From the NCBI RefSeq assembly GCF_024266585.1, contig NZ_CP100647.1, positions 1,469,001 through 1,533,000 on the forward strand: DNA of 64,000 nt, in the 5' to 3' direction. The notes under the pieces are model-generated. The model had not been told where the DNA came from. It searched no databases and was given only the letters and a program-made list of their open reading frames with translations. The DNA comes from Xanthomonas sacchari (GTDB lineage: Bacteria > Pseudomonadota > Gammaproteobacteria > Xanthomonadales > Xanthomonadaceae). Every line of letters begins with the position of its first letter. Position 1 is the stretch's first letter. Made by a program: the position numbers and the translations under genes. Of the stretch, positions 54,302-62,866 are shown piece after piece.

Positions 54302-54678
54302 TCCTCAACGCGCCCGAGGTGCTGGCCGAAGTGCAGGCGGCGTTCGCCGCCTACGAACGCGCGCTGATGGACGACGACGTCGCCGCGCTGGACCGGCTGT
54401 TCCACGATGCGCCGACCACGGTGCGCTACGGCGTCGGCGAGGCCTTGTACGGCGCCGACGCGATCCGCGCGTTTCGCCGTAGCCGCGGCGGCTCGCCGCA
54501 ACGGCGGCTGTTGCGCGTGCAGATCGTCGCCTACGGGCGTGACTTCGCCACCGCCGATGCCGAATTCCAGCGCGACGGCAGTCCGCGCCGCGGCCGCCAG
54601 AGCCAGAGCTGGGTGCGCTTCGCCGATGGCTGGAAGGTGGTGTCGGCGCACGTGTCGCTGCAGGGGGACCACGCATGA
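54298..54678 (+). CDS. hpxZ: AtzH/HpxZ-like SnoaL-fold protein
   Basis: A 126-residue protein of the AtzH/HpxZ (DUF3225, SnoaL-like) family: PEVLAEVQAAFAAYERALMD, DDVAALDRLFHDAPTTVRYG, GEALYGADAIRAFRRSRGG and RQSQSWVRFADGWKVVSAHV. AtzH is reported to decarboxylate the product of AtzE; HpxZ is its purine-pathway counterpart. It probably finishes the reaction of the amidase encoded at 45957-47414. It is coupled by ATGA overlap on both sides. Confidence 0.85.
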   Translation: MILNAPEVLAEVQAAFAAYERALMDDDVAALDRLFHDAPTTVRYGVGEALYGADAIRAFRRSRGGSPQRRLLRVQIVAYGRDFATADAEFQRDGSPRRGRQSQSWVRFADGWKVVSAHVSLQGDHA

Positions 54679-55166
54679 GCGGCGTCGACTGGAATGCGCT
54701 GCCCGAGGCGGAGTTCGTCGCGCGCCTGCATGCGCTGTTCGAGCATTCGCCCTGGGTGGTGCAGCGCGCCGCGGCGCGGCGTCCGTTCGCCGACCTGCAT
54801 GCCGGCCTGCTGCAGGTGCTGCACGAGGCCAGCGCCGAGGAGCAGCTGGCGCTGATCCGCGCGCATCCGGAACTGGCCGGCAAGGCCGCGATCGACGGCA
54901 ACCTGACCACCGCCTCGGCCGCCGAGCAGGCGCAGGCCGGGCTGGACCGCCTGACCGCGGAGGAGTTCGCCCGGTTCCACGCGCTCAACGCCGCCTACCG
55001 CGCGCGCTTCGACTTCCCGTTCGTGGTCTGCGTGCGCCTGACCGACAAGGCCGGCATCCTCGCCGCGATGCAGGCGCGGCTGGCGAATACGCGCGAGGCC
55101 GAGATCGCCACCGCCCTCGACGAGATCGGCAAGATCGCGCGGCTGCGCCTGGAGGCGCTGTCGTGA
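54675..55166 (+). CDS. uraD: OHCU decarboxylase
   Basis: A 163-residue 2-oxo-4-hydroxy-4-carboxy-5-ureidoimidazoline decarboxylase that gives (S)-allantoin. It is all-helical, with catalytic His64 in IRAHPELAGKA, GLDRLTAEEFARFHALNAAY and the substrate-binding stretch RFDFPFVVCVR. EIATALDEIGKIARLRLEAL ends the protein. It acts after 5-hydroxyisourate hydrolase, encoded two genes downstream. Overlapping starts and stops on both sides suggest coupled translation. Confidence 0.94.
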   Translation: MSGVDWNALPEAEFVARLHALFEHSPWVVQRAAARRPFADLHAGLLQVLHEASAEEQLALIRAHPELAGKAAIDGNLTTASAAEQAQAGLDRLTAEEFARFHALNAAYRARFDFPFVVCVRLTDKAGILAAMQARLANTREAEIATALDEIGKIARLRLEALS

Positions 55167-56605
55167 GCGCCGCCGAGGACGGGCTGCAGGCGCTGTCGGC
55201 GCAGGTCGCGCGCGAACTGCAGTGGCTCGGCCATGGCGGGCCCGACTGGACCCGCGCGCAGCCGCACGATGGCGAGCACGTCTACGACGTGGTCATCGTC
55301 GGCGGCGGCCAGAGCGGGCTGGGCGCGGCCTTCGGCCTGCTGCGCGAGCGCATCTCCAACCTGCTGGTGATCGACGAGAATCCCGCTGGCCAGGAAGGGC
55401 CGTGGGTCACCTACGCGCGGATGGTCACCCTGCGCACGCCCAAGGAACTGAGCGCGCTGGACTTCGGCATGCCGTCGCTCACTTTCCGCGCCTACTGGGA
55501 AGCCCGCCACGGCGCCGCGGCCTGGGACGCGCTGGGCAAGATCCCGCGCGCGGACTGGATGGACTACCTGCGCTGGTACCGCCAGGTGCTCGGCCTGCCG
55601 GTGCGCAACCGGGCGCGGCTGCTGCGCATCGAACCGCTGCCGACGCAGCGCCTGCAACGCCTGCACCTGGACGGCGGCGACACGCTGCTGGCGCGCAAGG
55701 TGGTGCTGGCCACCGGCATCCAGGGCGGCGGGCAATGGCACGTGCCGTCGCTGGTGGCCGGCAAGCTGACCCGCGCGCGCTACGCGCACACCTCCGAGGC
55801 GATCGACTACGCGGCGCTGGCCGGGCGCCGCATCGGCATCCTCGGCGGCGGCGCCTCGGCCTTCGACAACGCCCAGCACGCGCTGGCCGCCGGCGTCGGC
55901 GAGGTGCACGTGTTCGTGCGCCGCAACGCGCTGCCGCGGGTCAATCCGATCCGGCACATGGAACGCAGCGGCATCATCCCGCGCTTCGCCGCGCTGGCGG
56001 ATGCCGACAAGTACGCGATGATGGCCAGCTTCTTCCGCCGCAACCAGCCGCCGACCAACGACACCTTCGAACGCGCCGCGGCCTGGCCCAATTTCCACCT
56101 GCACCTGGGCAGCCCGTGGCAGGACGTGGCCGAGACCGCCGACGGGGTGCTGGTGACCACGCCGCACGGGCGCCTGCCGTTCGACTTCGTGGTGCTGTCC
56201 ACCGGCCTGGTCACCGACCCGGCGCTGCGCCCGGAACTGGCGGCGGTGGCCGACGGCATCGCGCGCTGGCGCGACCGCTACCGCCCGCCGCCGGGACAGG
56301 AACTGCCGCTGCTCGACGCGCATCCCTACCTGGGCCCGGGCTTCGAGTTGCTGCCGCGCACGCCGGCGCACGCGGCGGCGCTGCACGGCCTGTTCGCGTT
56401 CAACTACTCGGCGCTGCTGAGCCTGGGCCTGTCGGCGGCGGCGCTGTCCGGGCTCAAGCACGCATTGCCGCGGCTGGTGAAGGCGGTCGCCGACCAACTG
56501 TTCCTGGACGAGCGCGAGGCGATGCTCGCCGCGTACATGGACTACGCCGAACCCGAATTCGTCGGCCAATGGCCGATGCCGCACCTGGAGGAATCCGTCG
56601 GATGA
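55163..56605 (+). CDS. Two-Rossmann flavoprotein, candidate urate-oxidising monooxygenase
   Basis: A 480-residue FAD/NAD(P)-binding protein. The FAD site is YDVVIVGGGQSGLGAAFGLL (Gly-rich loop 47-52), with DENPAGQEGPWVTYARMVTLRTPKELSALDFG-type substrate loops (seen as WVTYARMVTLRTPKELSAL). The NADPH Rossmann motif is GRRIGILGGGASAFDNAQHA (228-233), and VVLSTGLVTDP gives the late ATG-type strand. The layout is like flavin-containing monooxygenases, not the single-Rossmann HpxO. It is encoded between OHCU decarboxylase and HIU hydrolase, just where a urate hydroxylase is needed and otherwise missing. The start is GTG 55163, overlapping uraD. The reaction is inferred from context. Confidence 0.75.
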   Translation: MSAAEDGLQALSAQVARELQWLGHGGPDWTRAQPHDGEHVYDVVIVGGGQSGLGAAFGLLRERISNLLVIDENPAGQEGPWVTYARMVTLRTPKELSALDFGMPSLTFRAYWEARHGAAAWDALGKIPRADWMDYLRWYRQVLGLPVRNRARLLRIEPLPTQRLQRLHLDGGDTLLARKVVLATGIQGGGQWHVPSLVAGKLTRARYAHTSEAIDYAALAGRRIGILGGGASAFDNAQHALAAGVGEVHVFVRRNALPRVNPIRHMERSGIIPRFAALADADKYAMMASFFRRNQPPTNDTFERAAAWPNFHLHLGSPWQDVAETADGVLVTTPHGRLPFDFVVLSTGLVTDPALRPELAAVADGIARWRDRYRPPPGQELPLLDAHPYLGPGFELLPRTPAHAAALHGLFAFNYSALLSLGLSAAALSGLKHALPRLVKAVADQLFLDEREAMLAAYMDYAEPEFVGQWPMPHLEESVG

Positions 56606-56934
56606 GCAGCCTGTCGACCCATGTGCTGGACCTGAGCCGCGGGCTGCCCGCCGCCGGCGTGGCGCTGCGCCTGTTCGCCGGCGAAGCGTTGCTGCATGAG
56701 GACGTCACCGATGCCGACGGCCGCTGTCCGGCGCTGCGCGCGCTGACCCTGGCGGCGGGGCGCTATCGCTTGGAATTCGCCGTGGCCGACTACTTCCGCG
56801 GCGGCGGCGTGGCCTTGCCCGAGCCGCCGTTCCTGGACGTGGTGCCGATCGCCTTCGGCCTGGCCGAGACGGGGCACTGCCACGTGCCGCTGCTGGTCTC
56901 GCCGTTCGGCTACTCCACCTACCGGGGCAGCTGA
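56602..56934 (+). CDS. uraH: 5-Hydroxyisourate hydrolase
   Basis: A 110-residue transthyretin-related protein. LSTHVLDLSRGLPAAGV carries catalytic His7. GRYRLEFAVADYF, FLDVVPIAFGLAETGHCHVP and LLVSPFGYSTYRGS with the diagnostic C-terminal YRGS follow. It converts 5-hydroxyisourate, the product of urate oxidation, to OHCU. There is no export signal, so it is cytosolic. ATG overlaps the stop of the flavoprotein gene. Confidence 0.96.
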   Translation: MSSLSTHVLDLSRGLPAAGVALRLFAGEALLHEDVTDADGRCPALRALTLAAGRYRLEFAVADYFRGGGVALPEPPFLDVVPIAFGLAETGHCHVPLLVSPFGYSTYRGS

Positions 56935-56935
56935 G

Positions 56936-58408
56936 ATGGACACGGTGCGCTTCCTGCTCGATGGACAGGTGATGGAACTGGACGCGGGCGACCCGACCGC
57001 CAGCGTGCTCGACCTGCTGCGCTACCGGCTCGGCCGCACCGGCAGCAAGGAAGGCTGCGCCGAAGGCGATTGCGGCGCGTGCACGGTCCTGGTCGGCGAA
57101 CTGGCCGATGGCGATGGCGCCGATGCTGGCGAGCAGGTGCGCTGGCGCGCGCTCAATGCCTGCATCCTGTTCGTGCCGATGCTCGACGGCAAGGCGCTGC
57201 TGACGGTGGAAAGCCTGGCGGTCGGCGGCGCGCTGCATGCCGTGCAGCAGGAACTGGTGCAGCGCCACGGCTCGCAGTGCGGCTTCTGCACGCCCGGCTT
57301 CGTGATGTCGCTGTACGCGCGCAGCATCGGCGCGCTGGGCACCGGCCAGGCGGCCGTGGCCGACGTGCTCGCCGGCAACCTGTGCCGCTGCACCGGCTAT
57401 GGCCCGATCCTGGACGCCGGCGCGGCGGTGCCGCCGGCGCCGCGCGACGATGCGGCCACGCTGGCCGGCCTGCGCGCGCTGCGCCGCACCGCCGCGCTGG
57501 CGCAGCCCCAGGCCGATGCCGCCACCGGGCGCGCGCGTCGCGCCAGCACGCCACGCAGCGCCGACGCGCTTGCCGCCTTGCTGCTGCAGCGCCCCGACGC
57601 GCGCCTGGTCGCGGGCGCGACCGACGTCGGCCTGTGGGTGACCAAGCAGCAGCGCGTGCTCGAGGACGTGGTGTTCATCGGCGACATCCCCGAGCTGCGC
57701 CGGCTGCAGGACACGGCGGACGGGCTGCGCATCGGCGCCTGCGTGCGCTACAGCGAGGCGCAGGCCGCGCTGGCGGCGCTGCACCCGGCGCTGGGCGAGC
57801 TGCTGCGGCGCATCGGCGGGACCCAGGTGCGCAATGCCGGCACCATCGGCGGCAACATCGCCAACGGCTCGCCGATCGGCGACATGCCGCCGGCGCTGAT
57901 CGCGCTCGGCGCCCGCCTGACCCTGCGCCGCGGCGACGTGCGGCGCACGTTGCCGCTGGAGGACTTCTTCCTGGCCTACGGCCGCCAGGCGCTGCAGCCG
58001 GGCGAGTTCGTCGAGCACGTGGACGTGCCGCGGCCGCCCGCGGACCTGCTGTACCGCGTGGACAAGCTGAGCAAGCGCTTCGACAGCGACATCTCCGCGG
58101 TCTGCGGCGCGTTCGCGCTGCGCATCGGCGACGGCACGGTGCGCCAGGCGCGCATCGCCTTCGGCGGCATGGCCGGCACGCCGCAACGCGCGCGCGGCGC
58201 CGAGCAGGCCCTGCTCGGGCAGCCATGGAACGCGGCCACGGTCGAGGCCGCCGCCGCGGCATTGGCGCAGGACTTCCAACCGCTCAGCGATGTGCGTGGT
58301 TCGGCCGGGTACCGCCTGGGGGTCGCGGCGAACCTGCTGCGGCGGCTGTGGATCGGCCACGCGCATCCGCACGAGCCGCTGTCGGTGCTGGAGCTGGCCG
58401 ATGGCTGA
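56936..58408 (+). CDS. xdhA: Xanthine dehydrogenase small subunit (2Fe-2S, FAD)
   Basis: A 490-residue subunit. The first [2Fe-2S] cluster uses Cys41, Cys46, Cys49 (EGCAEGDCGACTV) and Cys76; the second uses Cys115, Cys118 (QCGFCTPGFVMS), Cys150 and Cys152 (LCRCTGYGPI). The FAD domain from about 195 has TDVGLWVTKQ, GGTQVRNAGTIGGNIANGSP and IGDMPPALIAL, and a C-terminal CODH-FAD-like domain follows. It passes electrons from the molybdenum site to NAD+. It starts 1 base after the uraH stop and overlaps xdhB by 8 bases. Confidence 0.97.
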   Translation: MDTVRFLLDGQVMELDAGDPTASVLDLLRYRLGRTGSKEGCAEGDCGACTVLVGELADGDGADAGEQVRWRALNACILFVPMLDGKALLTVESLAVGGALHAVQQELVQRHGSQCGFCTPGFVMSLYARSIGALGTGQAAVADVLAGNLCRCTGYGPILDAGAAVPPAPRDDAATLAGLRALRRTAALAQPQADAATGRARRASTPRSADALAALLLQRPDARLVAGATDVGLWVTKQQRVLEDVVFIGDIPELRRLQDTADGLRIGACVRYSEAQAALAALHPALGELLRRIGGTQVRNAGTIGGNIANGSPIGDMPPALIALGARLTLRRGDVRRTLPLEDFFLAYGRQALQPGEFVEHVDVPRPPADLLYRVDKLSKRFDSDISAVCGAFALRIGDGTVRQARIAFGGMAGTPQRARGAEQALLGQPWNAATVEAAAAALAQDFQPLSDVRGSAGYRLGVAANLLRRLWIGHAHPHEPLSVLELADG

Positions 58409-60734
58409 CGGTCCGACCGCCGCTCCCGCCGCCGCGTCCTTGCAGGTGCACCGCGCGCTGCGCCACGACAGCGCGCCGGCGCATGTCAGCGGCCAGGCGC
58501 GCTACATCGACGACCTGCCCGAACCGCCCGGGCTGCTGCACCTGGCGTTCGGCCTGAGCGACCACCCGCATGCGCGGCTGCTGCGCCTGGACCTGGCGCC
58601 GGTGCGCGCGGCGCCGGGCGTGGTGGCGGTGTTCGCCGCCGCCGACATTCCCGGCGAGAACAATGTCGCCCCGGTCGCGCACGACGACCCGCTGTTCGCT
58701 CGCGACACGGTGCTCTACCACGGCCAGCCGCTGTTCGTGGTCGCCGCCGACAGCCATGCCGCGGCGCGGCGCGCGGCGCGCCTGGCGCGGGTCGAGTACG
58801 CGCCGCTGCCGGCGCTGCTGAGCATCGCCGCGGCGCGCGCGGCCGGCGCGGTGCTGGAGCCGGCGCAGCGCATGGCCCGCGGCGGCGACGTCGATGCGGC
58901 CCTGGCCGCGGCGCCGCGGCGCTGCAGCGGCGCGCTGGAGATCGGCGGGCAGGAGCATTTCTACCTGGAAGGCCAGATCGCCGTGGCCCTGCCCGGTGAA
59001 CAGGGCCAACTGCACGTGCTGTCCTCGACCCAGCATCCGAGCGAGGTGCAGCACCTGATCGCGGCGCTGCTCGGCCTGGACAGCGCCGACGTGACCGTGG
59101 AAGTGCGGCGCATGGGCGGTGCGTTCGGCGGCAAGGAGACCCAGGCGGCGGCGCCGGCGGCGGCCTGCGCGCTGGTCGCCGCGCTGACCGGCCGCCCGGC
59201 CAAGCTGCGCTACGACCGCGACGACGACATGCGCATCACCGGCAAGCGCCACGACTTCCAGGTCGACTACCAGGTCGGCTTCGACGACGACGGTCGTATC
59301 CTGGCGCTGCGCCTGGAGCTGGCCTCGCGCTGCGGCGCCACCACCGACCTGTCGCTGGCGATCAACGACCGCGCGATGTTCCATGCCGACAACTGCTACT
59401 GGCTGCCGGTGGTGGAGATCGTCTCGCACCGCTTGCGCACGCACACCGTGTCCAACACCGCGTTCCGCGGCTTCGGCGGGCCGCAGGGCATGCTGGCGAT
59501 CGAACGCGTGCTGGACGCGGTCGCCGCCGCGCTGGGCCGCGATGCGCTGGCGGTGCGCCGGGCAAACCTGTACGCGGCGCCGCACCGCAACGTCACCCCG
59601 TACGGCATGACCGTGGAGGACAACGTCGCGCCGGCGCTGATCGAGGAACTGGCCGCGCGCGCCGACTACCCCGCGCGGCAGGCGGCGGTGGCGGCGTTCA
59701 ACGCGCGCCACCGGGTGCTGAAGAAGGGCCTGGCGCTGACCCCGGTGAAATTCGGCATCAGCTTCACCACCACCCATCTCAACCAGGCCGGCGCGCTGGT
59801 GCTGGTCTATGCCGACGGCTCGGTGCAGCTCAACCACGGCGGCACCGAGATGGGCCAGGGGCTGATGATCAAGGTCGCGCAGATCGTCGCCGACGTGTTC
59901 GGCCTCGACACCGCGCGCGTGCGCATCACCGCCACGCGCACCGACAAGGTGCCCAACACCTCGGCCACTGCGGCGTCCTCGGGCACCGACCTCAACGGCA
60001 TGGCCGCCTACAACGCGGCCAGCGAGATCCGCGCGCGGCTGGCCGCGCTGGCCGCCGAGCGCGGCGGCGTGGCGCCGGCGCAGGTGCGCTTCGCCGACGG
60101 CAGGGTCGTGGCCGGTCGCTTCGAGCTGGATTTCGGCGCGCTGTGCCGGCAGGCGCACATGGCGCGCATCTCGCTGGCCGCCAGCGGCTACTACGCCACG
60201 CCGAAGATCCACTACGACCGCGCCAGCCACCGTGGTCGCCCGTTCTACTACTTCGCCTACGGCGCGGCGCTGAGCGAAGTGGTGATCGACACGCTGACCG
60301 GCGAGCACAAGGTGCTGGCGGTGGACGTGCTGCACGACGTCGGCCGCTCGCTGAACCCGGCGATCGACCTGGGCCAGATCGAGGGCGGTTTCGTCCAGGG
60401 CATGGGTTGGCTGACCACCGAGGAACTGGTCTACGACGCGGATGGCCGGCTGCTGACCCATGCGCCCTCGACCTACAAGATCCCCACCGCCGGCGACCGC
60501 CCGGCGCGGATGGACATCCGCCTGTGGCAGGCCGGGCGCAACCAGGAGCCGAGCATCCATCGCTCCAAGGCGGTCGGCGAGCCGCCGCTGATGCTGGCGA
60601 TCTCGGTGTTCTCGGCGCTGACCCAGGCGGTGGCCGCGGCGGCACCGGGCGCCGGCGTGCCGGCCCTGGACGCGCCGGCCACGCCGGAGCGGATCCTGGC
60701 TGCGATCGCGAGGCGTGCGGCCGATGCGCGCTGA
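58401..60734 (+). CDS. xdhB: Xanthine dehydrogenase molybdenum-binding subunit
   Basis: A 777-residue molybdopterin subunit that oxidises hypoxanthine and xanthine to urate. GQEHFYLEGQIAVALPGEQG, RRMGGAFGGKETQAAAPAAA, NTAFRGFGGPQGMLAIERVL, NHGGTEMGQGLMIKVAQIVA, TAASSGTDLNGMAAYNA and the catalytic Glu in HRSKAVGEPPLMLAIS are all in place. ATG 58401 is chosen over the shadow extension upstream. It overlaps xdhA and, by 11 bases, xdhC. It needs molybdenum cofactor, for which modABC at 10 kb could supply molybdate. Confidence 0.97.
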   Translation: MADGPTAAPAAASLQVHRALRHDSAPAHVSGQARYIDDLPEPPGLLHLAFGLSDHPHARLLRLDLAPVRAAPGVVAVFAAADIPGENNVAPVAHDDPLFARDTVLYHGQPLFVVAADSHAAARRAARLARVEYAPLPALLSIAAARAAGAVLEPAQRMARGGDVDAALAAAPRRCSGALEIGGQEHFYLEGQIAVALPGEQGQLHVLSSTQHPSEVQHLIAALLGLDSADVTVEVRRMGGAFGGKETQAAAPAAACALVAALTGRPAKLRYDRDDDMRITGKRHDFQVDYQVGFDDDGRILALRLELASRCGATTDLSLAINDRAMFHADNCYWLPVVEIVSHRLRTHTVSNTAFRGFGGPQGMLAIERVLDAVAAALGRDALAVRRANLYAAPHRNVTPYGMTVEDNVAPALIEELAARADYPARQAAVAAFNARHRVLKKGLALTPVKFGISFTTTHLNQAGALVLVYADGSVQLNHGGTEMGQGLMIKVAQIVADVFGLDTARVRITATRTDKVPNTSATAASSGTDLNGMAAYNAASEIRARLAALAAERGGVAPAQVRFADGRVVAGRFELDFGALCRQAHMARISLAASGYYATPKIHYDRASHRGRPFYYFAYGAALSEVVIDTLTGEHKVLAVDVLHDVGRSLNPAIDLGQIEGGFVQGMGWLTTEELVYDADGRLLTHAPSTYKIPTAGDRPARMDIRLWQAGRNQEPSIHRSKAVGEPPLMLAISVFSALTQAVAAAAPGAGVPALDAPATPERILAAIARRAADAR

Positions 60735-61782
60735 CTGGAGCCTGCATGCCGAAGCGGCGCTGGCGCGCGGCCCGGCCGCGCTGGTCACGGTGCTGGCCAC
60801 GGCCGGCTCGACCCCGCGCGAGGCCGGCACGCGCATGCTGGTGAGCGCCGACGGCAGCATCGGCACCATCGGCGGCGGCGTGCTCGAGTGGCGCGCCTGC
60901 GCGCTGGCGCGCGACCTGCTGGCGCAGCCGCCGGGCAGCTGGCAGGTGCAGGACTACACGCTGGGTGCGGCGGCGCCGGCGCGCGCGGCGCGTTGCAGCG
61001 GCAGTTGCCGCGACTGCGCCACGCACGCCGCGGCCGACGATCTGCTCGGCCAGTGCTGCGGCGGCCGCGTGCGCCTGTTGCTGGAGCGGCTGGATCCGGC
61101 GCGCAGCGACTGGCTGCGGCAGGCGACGCTGGGGCGCACGTTGTCGACCCGCTTGCAGGCGGACGGCATCGCGCACGCCATCGACGACGCGCCGCCGCAG
61201 GCGCTGTCGCTGCGTGCGCCGGCGCCCACCGCCGGGACCCTGTTGCGGCAGGCGATCGGCCCGCGGCGCACGCCGCTGCTGCTGTTCGGCGCCGGCCATG
61301 TCGGCATCGCCATCGCGCATGCGTTGCACGGGTTGCCGTTCGCGCTGGACTGGGTCGATTCGCGCGCGGAACTGGCCGCTGCCGCCGGCGCCGCGCACTT
61401 GGATGACGCTGCCTTGCTTGCGCGTGCCCGCAGCGCACCGGCCGAGGCGATGCTGCTGATCCTGACCCACGACCATGCCCTGGACTACCGGCTCACCGCC
61501 GCGGCGCTGGCCGGCCGTGCCGGTTTCGTCGGCCTGATCGGCTCGGCGTCCAAGCGCGCGCGGTTCCTGTCGCGGCTGCGCCACGACGGCCTGGGCGAGG
61601 CCGCGCAGGCGCGGCTGACCTGTCCGATCGGCCTGCCGGGGATCGAGGGCAAGGCCCCGGCGGTGATCGCGGTGGCGGTGGCCGCGCAGCTGTTGCTGCG
61701 CGCATCGGCACTGGACGCGCAGCGTCCGCTGGCGGAGGACGCCACGTCGCTGCCACTGCAATCCGCGCTCGCTGCGCGATGA
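60724..61782 (+). CDS. xdhC: Xanthine dehydrogenase accessory protein XdhC
   Basis: A 352-residue molybdenum-cofactor chaperone that inserts sulfurated cofactor into XdhB. The N-terminal domain has VTVLATAGSTPREAGTRMLV, IGTIGGGVLEW and the family's LGQCCGGRV (Cys111, Cys112). The C-terminal Rossmann domain has LLLFGAGHVGIAIAHAL, LTHDHALDYRLTAAAL, GFVGLIGSASKRARFL and CPIGLPGIEGKAPAVIAVAV. A small extra cysteine group (Cys91, Cys95, Cys98) precedes the conserved pair and is not a feature I know from the family. It is the last gene of the operon; GTG 60715 is an alternative start. Confidence 0.94.
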   Translation: MRADWSLHAEAALARGPAALVTVLATAGSTPREAGTRMLVSADGSIGTIGGGVLEWRACALARDLLAQPPGSWQVQDYTLGAAAPARAARCSGSCRDCATHAAADDLLGQCCGGRVRLLLERLDPARSDWLRQATLGRTLSTRLQADGIAHAIDDAPPQALSLRAPAPTAGTLLRQAIGPRRTPLLLFGAGHVGIAIAHALHGLPFALDWVDSRAELAAAAGAAHLDDAALLARARSAPAEAMLLILTHDHALDYRLTAAALAGRAGFVGLIGSASKRARFLSRLRHDGLGEAAQARLTCPIGLPGIEGKAPAVIAVAVAAQLLLRASALDAQRPLAEDATSLPLQSALAAR

Positions 61783-61840
61783 CATCGCACTGTGGAAGCG
61801 TCGCTGCGCGGCCCGGGGCGATCGGTCGCGACGAATGGAG

Positions 61841-62775
61841 TGGGGGTGGCTTTAGCGTTGGCGAGCGAAGCGGTGCGCGCACCGATGGCGCACTGCGTCG
61901 GGACTGAAGTCCCTCCCACAGTGCCCCAGCCAGCTCGCCGCAAGCCCCTGTGGGAGCGGCTTCAGCCGCGGCGAGCGAAGCGGTGTAATTTCCGATGGCG
62001 CACTGCGTCTGGACTGAAGTCCCTCCCACAGTGCCCCAGCCAGCTCGCCGCAAGCCCCTGTGGGAGCGGCTTCAGCCGCGACGAGCGAAGCGGTGCGCTC
62101 GCCGATGGCGTACTGCGTCGGGACTGAAGTCCCTCCCACAGTGCCTCGGGCAACTCGCCGCAAGCCCCTGTGGGAGCGGCTTCAGCCGCGACGAGCGAAG
62201 CGGTGCGCTCGCCGATGGCGTACTGCGTCGGGACTGAAGTCCCTCCCACAGTGCCTCAGGCAACTCGCCGCAAGCCCCTGTGGGACCGGCTTCAGCCGCG
62301 ACGAGCGAAGCGGTGCGCTCACCGATGGTGCACTGCGTCGGGACTGAAGTCCCTCCCACAGTGCCTCAGCCAGCTCGCCACAAGCCCCTGTGGGAGCGGC
62401 TTTAGCCGCGACGAGCGAAGCGGTGCGCTCACCGATGGCGCACTGCGTCGGGACTGAAGTCCCTCCCACAGTGCCCCAGGCAGCTCGCCGCAAGCCCCTG
62501 TGGGAGCGGCTTCAGCCGCGACGAGCGAAGCGGTCCGCTCGCCGATGGCGCACTGCGTCGGGACTGAAGTCCCTCCCACAGTGCCTCAGGCAACTCGCCG
62601 CAAGCCCCTGTGGGAGCGGCTTCAGCCGCGACGAGCGAAGCGGTCCGCTCGCCGATGACGCACTGCGTCGGGACTGAAGTCCCTCCCACAGTGCCCCAGG
62701 CAGCTCGCCGCAAGCCCCTGTGGGAGCGGCTTCAGCCGCGACGAACGCAGCGCTGTGCTTTCCGACGACGCGATG
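61841..62775. repeat. Tandem array of a 110-bp REPIN-like unit, about 8.5 copies
   Basis: Eight units repeat with an exact 110-bp period; the CAAGCCCCTG anchor occurs at 61941, 62051, 62161, 62271, 62381, 62491, 62601 and 62711. The upstream half-unit and the last unit are degenerate. Each unit holds two small palindromes, GCGGCTTCAGCCGC and GGGACTGAAGTCCC, inside outer arms CTGTGGGAG and CTCCCACAG, so every unit can fold into a long hairpin. Units differ by only a few bases (for example GTGCGCTC/GTCCGCTC). The period is not a multiple of three, and the 95-codon frames on both strands are not genes. The array fills most of the 1084-base gap 61783-62866; the flanks hold nothing else I recognise. 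Confidence 0.95.
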
Positions 62776-62866
62776 GGTCGGGCCGAAGCCTCCTTGTCGT
62801 GCATCCGGCTGACGCGCCGCCATGGCGTGACGACGCGGCTGCATCCCCGCGTCGCCACGACGACGC

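Noticed and set aside
61841-62775. Regularly spaced repeats that could suggest a CRISPR array
   Set aside because: The whole 110-bp unit is repeated, including the parts that would be spacers, and no cas genes are near.
61852-62844. A series of about 95-codon open frames on both strands with nearly identical products
   Set aside because: They lie inside the 110-bp repeat array, have no ribosome-binding sites, and shift frame with each unit because 110 is not a multiple of three.
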